Source: CAVQZC01 sp963718315 (GTDB lineage: Bacteria; Actinomycetota; Thermoleophilia; Gaiellales; JAICJC01). From it: DNA of 64,000 nucleotides. The notes under the pieces were generated by a model, which was given only the letters and a program-made list of their open reading frames with translations, searched no databases and had not been told where the DNA came from. This document shows, piece after piece, positions 54,030-62,090 of this stretch. The stretch is taken from contig CAVQZC010000007.1 in assembly GCA_963718315.1 (NCBI GenBank), positions 558,001 through 622,000 on the forward strand, written 5' to 3'. A program made the position numbers and the translations under genes. Position 1 is the stretch's first letter. Each line of letters begins with the position of its first letter.

Positions 54030-55046
54030 TCAGAACAGGCGTGGGTCACGCGCCGGAGGCGGCAGCCCGAGATGCTCGAACGCCGCCGGTGTGACCACCC
54101 GCCCTCGCGGCGTTCGCTGCATCAGGCCGAGCTGCAGCAGGTACGGCTCGTAGACATCCTCCAGCGTGTCCGGCTCCTCGCCGATCGCCACGGCCAGCGT
54201 CGACAGCCCCACCGGGCCGCCGCCGAACGTGACCGCCACCGTGCGCAGGATCTCGCGATCCATCCGCTCCAGCCCGATCCCGTCGACCTCGAACAGCTCC
54301 AGCGCCTCGAGCGCGATCGCGTGGGAGACCTCTCCTCCGTGGCGGACCTGGGCGAAGTCGCGGACGCGGCGCAGGATCCGGTTTGCGACCCGCGGGGTGC
54401 CCCGCGAGCGGCGGGCGATCTCGTGGCAGGCGTCGTCGTCCACCACCAGCCCGAGAATCCGCGACGAGCGCTGCACGATCTGTACCAGCTCGGCCTCGTT
54501 GTAGTGGTCGAGCCGGTGCGTGATGCCGAAGCGGTCGCGAAGCGGCGTGGTCAGCAGGCCTGTGCGAGTGGTTGCGCCGACCAGCGTGAACGGCTTCAGC
54601 TCCAGCCGCAGCGAGTGCGCTCCCGGGCCCTGGCCGATGACGATGTCGATGCAGCCGTCCTCCATCGCCGGGTAGAGCAGCTCCTCGATCGCACGGTTCA
54701 GCCGGTGGATCTCGTCGATGAACAGCACGTCGGCAGGCTCGAGCGCGGTCAGGATCGCCGCCATGTCGGCCTTGCGGTCGATCGCCGGGCCGGACATGAC
54801 GCGCAGCACGGAGCCCATCTCGGCGGCGATGATCCCCGCCAGCGACGTCTTCCCGAGGCCCGGCGGCCCGGCCAGCAGCACGTGCTCGCAGGGCTCCGAC
54901 CGCGCCTTTGCCGCAGCCAGGAAGATCGACAGCTGCTCCTTGACGGCGTCCTGGCCCACGAACTCGGACAGCCGTCGCGGCCGGAGCGTCTGGTCGAGCT
55001 CCTCCTCGTCCGGCGCCAGCAGCGGGTCGGGGATCCGCGTGCTCAT
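54030..55046 (-). CDS. ruvB: Holliday junction branch migration helicase RuvB
   Basis: The 338-residue AAA+ motor of the RuvABC resolvasome has Walker A G-P-P-G-L-G-K-T-S-L-A, Walker B L-F-I-D-E-I-H-R, sensor I G-A-T-T-R-T-G, the arginine-finger region L-R-D-R-F-G and a winged helix ending Q-R-T-P-R-G-R-V. The ATG overlaps the ruvA stop by four bases. Confidence 0.97.
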   Translation of the reverse strand: MSTRIPDPLLAPDEEELDQTLRPRRLSEFVGQDAVKEQLSIFLAAAKARSEPCEHVLLAGPPGLGKTSLAGIIAAEMGSVLRVMSGPAIDRKADMAAILTALEPADVLFIDEIHRLNRAIEELLYPAMEDGCIDIVIGQGPGAHSLRLELKPFTLVGATTRTGLLTTPLRDRFGITHRLDHYNEAELVQIVQRSSRILGLVVDDDACHEIARRSRGTPRVANRILRRVRDFAQVRHGGEVSHAIALEALELFEVDGIGLERMDREILRTVAVTFGGGPVGLSTLAVAIGEEPDTLEDVYEPYLLQLGLMQRTPRGRVVTPAAFEHLGLPPPARDPRLF

Positions 55047-55630
55047 GCCACGCCTCCCACCAGCGCCCGGCGCACCCGCTCCTCCAGAGGCAGCTCGGGA
55101 TCGACCTCGCGCAGCGCGGACTCCGCCTCGGACACGGTCATGCCCAGGCCGACCAGCGCGTCACGCGCCGCGGTGTGGCCGTTGACCGCATGAGCGGGCG
55201 CGCCCTCGGCGACGGCGACCGGCACCGAGCCGACCTTGTCCTTGAGATCGAGCACGACCCGCTCCGCCGTCTTCTTGCCGATCCCCGAGATGCTGGTGAA
55301 CAGCGCATGGTCAGCCGTGGCAACCGCCCGCCTGATCTGGTCCGGCTCATAGCCGGACACGATCGCAAGGCTGGCCTTCGGCCCCACCCCGGAGACCCCC
55401 AGCAGCAGCTCGAACAGCTCCCGCTCGGCCGCCTGGGCAAACCCGAACAGCTGCAGCGCGTCCTCGCGGACGTTGAGGTAGGTGACCAGCACGATCTCGG
55501 CGTCGCCTGCCGCCGCCGCCAGACGCACCGCCGACGAGGTCGCGAACAGGTCGTACCCGACTCCCGCCACGTCGAGCACCACCCTGCCGGCACCGGCCGA
55601 CGCGACCCGGCCGCGGAGCGAGGCGATCAT
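55043..55630 (-). CDS. ruvA: Holliday junction DNA-binding protein RuvA
   Basis: The 195-residue protein has an OB-fold N-terminus (M-I-A-S-L-R-G-R-V), the helix-hairpin-helix region L-L-G-V-S-G-V-G-P-K-A-S-L and I-S-G-I-G-K-K-T-A-E-R, and a C-terminal RuvB-binding helix bundle. It targets RuvB to the junction. Start and stop overlap ruvC and ruvB, giving one operon. Confidence 0.97.
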   Translation of the reverse strand: MIASLRGRVASAGAGRVVLDVAGVGYDLFATSSAVRLAAAAGDAEIVLVTYLNVREDALQLFGFAQAAERELFELLLGVSGVGPKASLAIVSGYEPDQIRRAVATADHALFTSISGIGKKTAERVVLDLKDKVGSVPVAVAEGAPAHAVNGHTAARDALVGLGMTVSEAESALREVDPELPLEERVRRALVGGVA

Positions 55631-56127
55631 CCGGCAGCTCCGGCCATCAGGCTGCGGGAACGGCCGACCTGCGCGTGGCAGATGGCGACCGCCAGGGCGT
55701 CGGAGGCGTGGTCGGGCGTCACCGGCTCGGGGAGCGCCAGGATCGCCTGCACCATCCGCTGCACCTGGGACTTGTCCGCACGCCCGTAGCCACAGACGGT
55801 GCCCTTGACCTCGGCCGGCGTGTGCCCGGCGGCGCTCAGCCCGACCAGCCCGCAGGCGGTCAGCACCGCGCCTCGTGCCTGGCCGACCGACAGCACTGTC
55901 CGCGGGTTGCCCCCAACGTACAGATCCTCCAGAGCGACCGCGTCCGGCTGGTGCCGCTCGATCAGGAGCGCCACCTGCTGGAAGATGTGCGCCAGCCGCT
56001 GCTCCATCGGTTCGCCGGCCGCCGTGGCCACCACGCCGTGGTCGACGGCACGTAGCCGACTGCCATCTGCCTGGACGACGCCAAAGCCGGTGGAGGCCGT
56101 TCCCGGATCGATGCCCAGCACCCTCAT
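55627..56127 (-). CDS. ruvC: Crossover junction endodeoxyribonuclease RuvC
   Basis: About 166 residues from the ATG at 56127 start M-R-V-L-G-I-D-P-G (first catalytic Asp). The second acid is in A-L-E-D-L-Y, and the last pair is in D-H-A-S-D-A-L-A-V-A. It cuts Holliday junctions with the RuvAB motor. The ATG is preferred over a TTG three codons earlier because TAGACT lies eight bases before the ATG and overlaps the longer start. A LexA box lies 36 bases upstream of the ATG. Confidence 0.95.
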   Translation of the reverse strand: MRVLGIDPGTASTGFGVVQADGSRLRAVDHGVVATAAGEPMEQRLAHIFQQVALLIERHQPDAVALEDLYVGGNPRTVLSVGQARGAVLTACGLVGLSAAGHTPAEVKGTVCGYGRADKSQVQRMVQAILALPEPVTPDHASDALAVAICHAQVGRSRSLMAGAAG

Positions 56128-56135
56128 TCCGGCCA

Positions 56136-56141
56136 AGTCTA
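56136..56141 (-). promoter_or_regulatory. -10 element of ruvCAB
   Basis: TAGACT on the minus strand is eight bases before the ATG at 56127. The LexA box lies just upstream, near the -35. Confidence 0.5.
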
Positions 56142-56162
56142 GCGGTGAAGTCGGACGAGAAT

Positions 56163-56176
56163 CGAACGTGCGTTCG
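56163..56176. promoter_or_regulatory. LexA (SOS) box of ruvCAB
   Basis: CGAACGTGCGTTCG, extended by T and A to TCGAAC-N4-GTTCGA, has perfect arms and matches the actinobacterial LexA consensus. It overlaps the -35 region of ruvC, the same position seen in mycobacterial ruvC. Confidence 0.85.
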
Positions 56177-56208
56177 ACGTGAAACGGACTGCGAAGCAGC
56201 CCCTGCAG

Positions 56209-56961
56209 CTAGCCGGCGACGGCTTCCAGAACAGCGTCGGGGATGTCGAAGTTCGCGTAGACGTCCTGGACGTCGTCGTTGTCCTCGAGCGCGTCGACCA
56301 GGCGCAGCAGCTTGCGCGCGCCGTCCTCGTCGAGCGCCACCGTGTTCTTCGGCACCATCGTCAACTCGGCCGACTGCACCGGCACCTCCGCCGCCTCGAG
56401 GGCGTCGCGGACGACGGCCAGGTCGGCGGCGTCGGTCGTCACCTGCCACACGTCTCCGTCCAGCGACGCGTCCTCCGCCCCCGCGTCGGCGGCGGCCATC
56501 ACGATGTCGTCCTCGTCGACCTCGGCGACAGGAACCAGGATCACGCCCTTGCGCTCGAACTGCCAGGCGACCGAGCCCGGCGTGCCGAGGCTGGCGTTGT
56601 GCTTGCTGAAGATGCTGCGGACGTCGGCGGCGGTGCGGTTGCGGTTGTCGGTCAGCGCCTCGACGATGATGGCAACCCCGTCCGGTCCGTAGCCCTCGTA
56701 GGTGATCGACTCGTAGGCGTCTGCGCCCTCACCGGTGCCGGCCCCGCGCTGTACCGCGCGCTCGATGTTGTCCTTGGGCATCGAGTAGGAGCGGGCCTTG
56801 GCGATCGCGGCCGCCAGCGTGGCGTTGGCCTCCGGGTCGGGGCCGCCCTCCTTGGCCGCGACGATGATCGCGCGGGAAAGCTTGGTGAAGAGCTTGCCGC
56901 GCTTCTTGTCCTCGGCGCCCTTCTTGTGCTTGATGGTCGACCATTTGGAGTGGCCGCTCAT
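56209..56961 (-). CDS. YebC/PmpR-family DNA-binding or translation regulator
   Basis: The 250-residue protein begins M-S-G-H-S-K-W-S-T-I-K-H-K-K-G, the constant YebC start. K-L-F-T-K-L, V-Q-R-G-A-G-T-G, and Y-E-G-Y-G-P-D-G-V-A follow. The family was annotated as a transcription factor; newer work links members to ribosome rescue at proline-rich sequences. It lies between pdxT and ruvC in the same direction. Confidence 0.95.
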   Translation of the reverse strand: MSGHSKWSTIKHKKGAEDKKRGKLFTKLSRAIIVAAKEGGPDPEANATLAAAIAKARSYSMPKDNIERAVQRGAGTGEGADAYESITYEGYGPDGVAIIVEALTDNRNRTAADVRSIFSKHNASLGTPGSVAWQFERKGVILVPVAEVDEDDIVMAAADAGAEDASLDGDVWQVTTDAADLAVVRDALEAAEVPVQSAELTMVPKNTVALDEDGARKLLRLVDALEDNDDVQDVYANFDIPDAVLEAVAG

Positions 56962-57557
56962 GCCGCCACCCCCACCCGTGCCGGATCGAGCAGCGAGGCG
57001 AAGCGGCGGTGCAGCCGCAGATCGCCGGTCAGCTCCGGGTGGAAGGCCGCGACCATCACACGGCCCTGCCGTACAACCACCGGCTCCTCGCGGAGCCGTC
57101 CGACCACCTCGACGTCGTCACCCAGCCGCTCGATCCGCGGCGCCCGGATGAACACACCGGTCATCGGCTCCGGGTCGCCGGTCAGATCGACCGGCGCCTC
57201 GAAGCTGTCCACCTGGCGCCCGTAGGCATTGCGGCGCACGTCGATGTCGATCAGGCCCAGGTAGTGCTGGTCGGGCCGGCCGTCGACGGCGTGCTTTGCC
57301 AGCACGATCATGCCGGCGCAGGTGCCCAGCAGGGCGCCGCCGTCGGCGTGGAAGTCGCGGATCGGCTGCTCGAGGCCGTAGGCGACCATCAGCTTGCTGA
57401 TCGTGGTCGACTCGCCGCCCGGGATGACCAGGCCGCTGAGGCCGGCGAGCTGCTCGGGCCGCCGCACCTCGACCACGTTCAGGCCGACGCCGGCGAGCGC
57501 ACGCGCATGCTCGCGAAACGCCCCCTGGAGGGCGAGAACGCCTACCTCACCAGCCAC
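56958..57557 (-). CDS. pdxT: Pyridoxal 5'-phosphate synthase glutaminase subunit
   Basis: The 199-residue class-I-like glutaminase has G-V-L-A-L-Q-G-A-F-R-E-H, P-G-G-E-S-T-T, the nucleophile in G-T-C-A-G-M-I and the C-terminal H-P-E-L. It feeds ammonia to PdxS. The GTG start at 57557 overlaps the pdxS end by eleven bases, and its stop overlaps the yebC ATG as ATGA. Confidence 0.93.
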   Translation of the reverse strand: MAGEVGVLALQGAFREHARALAGVGLNVVEVRRPEQLAGLSGLVIPGGESTTISKLMVAYGLEQPIRDFHADGGALLGTCAGMIVLAKHAVDGRPDQHYLGLIDIDVRRNAYGRQVDSFEAPVDLTGDPEPMTGVFIRAPRIERLGDDVEVVGRLREEPVVVRQGRVMVAAFHPELTGDLRLHRRFASLLDPARVGVAA

Positions 57558-58432
57558 GGGTCTGCAGCAGACCGCTCTCGCCGAGGTCGGCGATCTCGGT
57601 GCCCGACCATCGCCTCGCCCAGCCCGGACGACACCTCTGCCAGGATCGCCGGATCGTTGAAGTGGGTGGTGGCCTTGACGATCGCCTCGGCGCGGGGCGC
57701 GGGGTCGTCGCTCTTGAAGATGCCGGAGCCGACGAAGACGCCGTCGGCGCCCAGCTGCATCATCATGGCCGCGTCGGCCGGGGTGGCGATGCCGCCCGCG
57801 GTGAACGTGACCACCGGCAGCCGGCCGGTCTCCGCCACCTCGCGCACCAGCTCGTAGGGCGCGCTGTGCTCCTTGGCGGCCGCGAACAGCTCGTTCTCGT
57901 CCATCGAGCCGAGCCGGCGGATCTCGCCCAGGATCGCGCGCATGTGGCGCGTTGCCTCGACCACGTTGCCGGTGCCGGCCTCGCCCTTGGAGCGGATCAT
58001 GGCCGCGCCCTCGGCGATCCGCCGCAGCGCCTCGCCGAGGTTGGTGGCACCGCAGACGAACGGCACGGTGAAGTCCCACTTGTTGATGTGGTTGGCCTCG
58101 TCGGCCGGCGTCAGCACCTCGGACTCGTCGATGTAGTCGACCTTGAGCGCCTCCAGGATCTGCGCCTCGACGAAGTGGCCGATCCGGGCCTTGGCCATCA
58201 CCGGGATGGAGACGGCCTCCTGGATCTCGCGCATCTTCGTCGGGTCGGCCATGCGGGCAACCCCGCCGTCGCGGCGGATATCCGCGGGAACGCGCTCCAG
58301 CGCCATCACCGCGCACGCGCCTGCGTCCTCGGCGATCCGCGCCTGCTCGGCGTTGGTGACGTCCATGATCACGCCGCCCTTGAGCATCTCGGCGTGTCCG
58401 CTCTTCACCCGCATGGTTCCGGTCTCAGCCAC
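57547..58432 (-). CDS. pdxS: Pyridoxal 5'-phosphate synthase lyase subunit, one frameshift near 57603
   Basis: About 295 residues: M-K-S-G-H-A-E-M-L-K-G-G-V-I-M-D-like start (here V-K-S-G-H-A-E-M), V-M-A-L-E-R-V-P-A-D-I-R, V-M-A-K-A-R-I-G-H with the catalytic Lys, and G-I-A-T-P-A-D-A-A. It makes PLP from ribose 5-phosphate, glyceraldehyde 3-phosphate and ammonia from PdxT. The frame breaks after G-E-A-M-V-G: one extra C in CCC at 57602-57604. Without it the end reads T-E-I-A-D-L-G-E-S-G-L-L-Q-T-R-G-W and stops at 57547. Confidence 0.93.
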
Positions 58433-58465
58433 AGCAGCCCCTGTTCCTCGAATTCTCTGAGGTGG

Positions 58466-58471
58466 AGTCTA
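58466..58471 (-). promoter_or_regulatory. -10 element of pdxST
   Basis: TAGACT on the minus strand lies 33 bases before the pdxS GTG, so here a leader is kept; a GAGGAACAGGGG purine-rich stretch precedes the start. Confidence 0.35.
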
Positions 58472-59209
58472 CTAGGGCTGGTGGCTGCAACCAGCGCGCT
58501 TGACGCGCTCGAGCCCGTCGGCGTCGAGCACCCAGATCAGGCGTTCGCGGACGTCGATCAGCCCGGCGTCGCGGAGCTCGTTCAGCACCTTGGTCAGCGT
58601 CTCGCGGCTGGTGCCGATCATCTCGGCCAGCTGGAGGTGCGTGAAGCGCTCGTCGATCCGGATCCCGACGGTCGTCACCCGGCCGTAGCGGTCCATCAGC
58701 GCCAGCAGCTGCCCGGCCAGGCGGGCGGGGACGGTGCGGAAGGCGAGGCTCTCGATCTGATCCTCGGCCAGCCGCAGCCGCTCGGCCAGCGACCGGATCA
58801 GGTTGAGGGCGACGCGCGGGTGTCCGGCGATTGCCCGCTCCAGGTCGGACGGGCGGAGAACTCTGAGCACCGAGTCGACCATGGCCTCGGCGTACGCGTC
58901 GTGTGTTGCCTCGCCGAGCACCGAGATCTGGCCGAAGGCCATGCCCTCGTCGAGCATGGTCAGCGTGAGCTGACGGCCGTCGGGGGCGCTGCGGTAGAGC
59001 CGGATGCGGCCCGACTCGATCAGGAACAACGCGTCGCCGCGGTCGTACGGCGAGTAGATCAGCTCGCCCTTGCGGAACGACGCCAGGGAGAAGCGGTCAT
59101 CGAGATCCGCCAGGTCCGAATCGTCGAGCCCGTCGAATATCTCGTGATCCACCTGACGGTCGCTTACCAAGCGACTCACGGCATCCATGGCGTGTGACAC
59201 CTCACCCAT
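58472..59209 (-). CDS. Crp/Fnr-family transcription regulator
   Basis: The 245-residue protein has a cyclic-nucleotide-binding-like domain (G-E-L-I-Y-S-P-Y-D to G-Q-I-S-V-L-G) and a C-terminal winged helix with T-H-L-Q-L-A-E-M-I-G-T-S-R-E-T-L-T-K-V-L. It lacks the N-terminal Cys cluster of Fnr, so it is not an iron-sulfur oxygen sensor of that type. Start ATG 59209, or internal ATG 59188, is not settled. Its targets are not shown by the sequence. Confidence 0.88.
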   Translation of the reverse strand: MGEVSHAMDAVSRLVSDRQVDHEIFDGLDDSDLADLDDRFSLASFRKGELIYSPYDRGDALFLIESGRIRLYRSAPDGRQLTLTMLDEGMAFGQISVLGEATHDAYAEAMVDSVLRVLRPSDLERAIAGHPRVALNLIRSLAERLRLAEDQIESLAFRTVPARLAGQLLALMDRYGRVTTVGIRIDERFTHLQLAEMIGTSRETLTKVLNELRDAGLIDVRERLIWVLDADGLERVKRAGCSHQP

Positions 59210-59324
59210 CTAATACGTTGCCACCGCGCGATTGGTTTCCGGTTGGGACACTCGGATTGGCAGCGGATTGGAGCCGGGCGGCACGGCCGGTGGCGGCCAC
59301 CCCGCCAAGTACGATGGCCTCGCA

Positions 59325-59397
59325 GGGGGTGTAGCTCAGCGGTTAGAGCAGCCCGCTCATAACGGGTTGGTCGCTGGTTCGAACCCAGCCGCCCCCA
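59325..59397 (+). tRNA. tRNA-Met (anticodon CAT)
   Basis: A 73-base cloverleaf: acceptor GGGGGTG pairs with CGCCCCC (one G-T pair), D-arm GCTC/GAGC, anticodon stem GCCCG/CGGGT with loop CTCATAA, T-arm GCTGG-TTCGAAC-CCAGC. CAT could also be a lysidine-modified tRNA-Ile2; the body fits elongator Met. It lacks the fMet signature of an unpaired first acceptor position. CCA is not fully encoded. Confidence 0.94.
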
Positions 59398-59513
59398 CCT
59401 CTGCTCCACCGAGCGCACGACTGGCTGGCCGAGGCTAGCCGCCGCGGCCTGATGATGGGATGATTGTCTCCGAGACCGGTCGTGGGGTGCCGGCAGGACC
59501 AGGAGGGGATCGT

Positions 59514-60089
59514 ATGAAGCGTTCGCTACCCACCGGCGCGTGGATCGCCGCCGGGCTCGTCTGTGCTGCACTGATGGCGCCGGGGGTCAGTCTTGCGACT
59601 GCGACCCTCGAACAGATCGCCGGGGTCAACGGCACAACCATCGCCGACGTCAACAAGGACCACCAGCTGCTGACCGCGCCGGCCGCGCCCGCGAGCCTGT
59701 TCACGGTGGAAGCCGGATTCAACACCAACACGAACGGCTGCTTCCCCCTTGCCCCCCTTCCGTCCGGAAAGGCGGGGATCGGCCGCGATCTGCGCTTTGA
59801 CGTGATCAAGGGCTCCGCATCCGACCTGCTCTTGATCTATGCCGACACCACCTGCAGCGGCAACACCCTGGGGGACATGAATCTCGCGGTCGCAAACGGT
59901 GAGCTCCGCTTCGGCGACGGCGTCGCGCTACCCAAGGGCGGTGGTCTCAGCGTCTACCTCATCAACTTGTCGGGGAGCGCGGACGAGGCGGACCTCTACG
60001 CGGACGGGTACACGGTGCCGGGCGCAGCAGTCCCGGCGGCGGCAAGGGTGCTCCACGGGGACACGCTCAACCTGCGCAGCCACCCTTGA
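59514..60089 (+). CDS. Secreted protein of unknown function
   Basis: An AGGAGGGG site lies just before the ATG at 59514. The 191-residue product has a signal peptide ending about A-T-A and then a mature domain with two Cys pairs (N-G-C-F-P, T-T-C-S-G) and strand-rich, acidic sequence. No family is recognised. It stands alone between tRNA-Met and the convergent PilZ gene. Confidence 0.68.
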   Translation: MKRSLPTGAWIAAGLVCAALMAPGVSLATATLEQIAGVNGTTIADVNKDHQLLTAPAAPASLFTVEAGFNTNTNGCFPLAPLPSGKAGIGRDLRFDVIKGSASDLLLIYADTTCSGNTLGDMNLAVANGELRFGDGVALPKGGGLSVYLINLSGSADEADLYADGYTVPGAAVPAAARVLHGDTLNLRSHP

Positions 60090-60155
60090 GACGATTCACT
60101 CCGACGGAGCGGTAGCCATCGCGCATTCAGCTCGGCTGCGCGCGCAAGAGTCAGG

Positions 60156-60890
60156 TCAACCGGCGCGCCGCAGGCGCTTGCGCCAGCGGCCGCCGGCGTC
60201 CTCTTCGACCAGGCTGCGGATGGCGGCGAAGTCCACAGCCGGCACCGGGGTGGCGCGCTCGCCGCGGACGACGCGGTCGAGACGGTCGCGATCCTCGTCG
60301 CTGATATCCACGATGGAGCAGCCGTAGACGGTGAGGTCGGCGGAGCGGCCCGGGCGGACCGACGCAACGCGCACCTCCGCCTCGATCAGCTCGGTGAAGA
60401 ACCGCCCGTGAAACATCAGGATGTCGCCCTGGCGCAGCACACGAGCCGTGGCGAACGCGACGCCGGTCGTCGAGACGTCCATCATCGTGCCGTCCACGCG
60501 GTCGCCGTCGACCACTTCCTGGCAGCGCAGGGCTTCCAGCCACACGGCGCCGCCGACCGCCTGGCGCTGTGCGATCCGGCGGTGGCTGTCGAACTCCACG
60601 GCGACCGGGCGCAGCTCGATCTCGGCGCGGTCCTGGTCGAGGTAGTCGGCGCGGTCGACCCGCAGCACCAGCACCCACGGCGACCCGTCCGGCGCCAGGA
60701 TCCGTGCGCGCAGCTCCATGTCGCGGGCCACCTGCAGCCGAGGAGCGACGCCGTCGGCGTACACGCCGTTCCAGGAGGTGATCTCCACGGGCAGCTCGAG
60801 ATCGGCATCGGTCCGCGTGGCAACGCTCCCCGCAGCGGCGAGGATACCCAGCGCGTCGCTGACCGAGATATCGCTCATACGGGTATTCAT
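60156..60890 (-). CDS. PilZ-domain protein
   Basis: About 244 residues (ATG 60890, family start not sure). The C-terminal half is a PilZ domain with R-R-I-A-Q-R (the R-x-x-x-R c-di-GMP hook) and D-V-S-T-T-G-V-A-F (the D/N-x-S-x-x-G motif). The N-terminal half is a YcgR-like all-beta domain (A-P-D-G-S-P-W-V-L-V-L-R). It would bind c-di-GMP and control a surface process. The HD-GYP protein at 48 kb may be in the same circuit. Confidence 0.82.
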   Translation of the reverse strand: MNTRMSDISVSDALGILAAAGSVATRTDADLELPVEITSWNGVYADGVAPRLQVARDMELRARILAPDGSPWVLVLRVDRADYLDQDRAEIELRPVAVEFDSHRRIAQRQAVGGAVWLEALRCQEVVDGDRVDGTMMDVSTTGVAFATARVLRQGDILMFHGRFFTELIEAEVRVASVRPGRSADLTVYGCSIVDISDEDRDRLDRVVRGERATPVPAVDFAAIRSLVEEDAGGRWRKRLRRAG

Positions 60891-60944
60891 CGGCACCAAC
60901 CGGCGCACGGTGCAGTACCAATGGCCACCCGGCAGTGTGCGCGG

Positions 60945-61586
60945 TTACCGCTTGACCGCGACCGTCACGCCGTCGCCGACCGGCAGCACCGCCGTTCGCA
61001 GACCGGGATCGTCCAGCAGCCGGGCATTGAAGGCCCGCATGGCGTCGATCGACTCCTGCTTCCAGTGGCCGTCCGACACGCCGTCGGCGACGGTGCCGCC
61101 CATCAGCGTGTTGTCGGCGACCAGCACGCCGCCCTCGCGGAGCAGCGTCAGCCCCACCTCGACGTGTGCCGGGTAGTCGTCCTTGACGCCGTCCAGGAAC
61201 ACCATGTCCAGCGAGCCCGGATCCAGGGTCGGCAGCCCCTCCGTCGCGCTCTGCAGGCGCAGGTCGCAGCGGTCGGCGACCCCGGCGCGCCCCAGATACG
61301 ACTTCGCGTGGTCGTGCCGCTCCGCGTCGATCTCGAAGGAGACGATCCGGCCCCCGGCCGGCAGCTCGCGGGCGATGTAGAGGGTCGAGACGCCGATCGC
61401 GGTCCCCACCTCCGCCACCTGCGTCGCTGCGCAGGCTGCAGTCAGCATCGCCAGGACTGCGCCGGTCTCGGGCATCACGATCGGGATCCCCTCGCGCTCG
61501 CCGTGGGCCTCCATCTCGGCCAGTAGCGGATCGTGGGCGGTGCGGGTCTCCCGCAGGTACCGCTCGACTGACTCGGACGTGATCAC
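60945..61586 (-). CDS. O-methyltransferase (class I, COMT-like)
   Basis: About 213 residues from the GTG at 61586. It has V-A-E-V-G-T-A-I-G-V-S-T-L (SAM motif I), S-F-E-I-D-A-E-R, and D-M-V-F-L-D-G-V-K-D-D-Y (metal-binding acidic motif). The family methylates catechols or caffeoyl-type groups. The GTG overlaps the rhodanese stop, so the two are co-transcribed. Confidence 0.85.
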   Translation of the reverse strand: MITSESVERYLRETRTAHDPLLAEMEAHGEREGIPIVMPETGAVLAMLTAACAATQVAEVGTAIGVSTLYIARELPAGGRIVSFEIDAERHDHAKSYLGRAGVADRCDLRLQSATEGLPTLDPGSLDMVFLDGVKDDYPAHVEVGLTLLREGGVLVADNTLMGGTVADGVSDGHWKQESIDAMRAFNARLLDDPGLRTAVLPVGDGVTVAVKR

Positions 61587-61984
61587 GCCGGCCGCTCCAC
61601 CGGGAGCCCGGCTGCCCTCCACCCCTGAAACCCGTCGACCATGTCAGTCGCGTCCTCGATACCGAGGTCGAGCAGCGTCGCCGCAGCCAGGCTGGACTGG
61701 TAGCCCTCGTCGCACATCACGATCAGCGGGCCGCCGCGGGAAACGATCTTCTCGTCGTGATAGTCGTCGGTCGGGTCGACGCGCCACTCGAGCACATTCC
61801 GCGGAACCACTATGGCACCAGGCACCAGGCCGTCAGTCGCCCGCTGCGTCTCGGAGCGGATATCGATGATCAACCCGCCGCCCCGGGTGGCCTCCGCCGC
61901 CTCGTCCGGCTTCACGCGCTGCAGCCGGGCACGCGCCTGGTCAACCAACCGTTCGATCGCTGACTGACCCGTGCCGGTAGACAT
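61583..61984 (-). CDS. Rhodanese-like protein
   Basis: The 133-residue single rhodanese domain has I-I-D-I-R-S, P-G-A-I-V-V-P-R and the active-site loop M-C-D-E-G-Y-Q-S-S, whose Cys would carry the persulfide. TAGGCT seven bases before the ATG at 61984 is the likely -10. It is coupled to the methyltransferase. Confidence 0.85.
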   Translation of the reverse strand: MSTGTGQSAIERLVDQARARLQRVKPDEAAEATRGGGLIIDIRSETQRATDGLVPGAIVVPRNVLEWRVDPTDDYHDEKIVSRGGPLIVMCDEGYQSSLAAATLLDLGIEDATDMVDGFQGWRAAGLPVERPA

Positions 61985-61991
61985 CGCCGAC

Positions 61992-61997
61992 AGCCTA
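61992..61997 (-). promoter_or_regulatory. -10 element of the rhodanese operon
   Basis: TAGGCT on the minus strand is seven bases before the ATG at 61984. Confidence 0.4.
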
Positions 61998-62090
61998 CCG
62001 AAGGATCGGGCCTGGGCGAGTCGGAGGCGGCTCGCCCAGGCCCTCGCACCACGACGGGTCGGAGGAACACCCCATCGCGTTGATCGCCGC

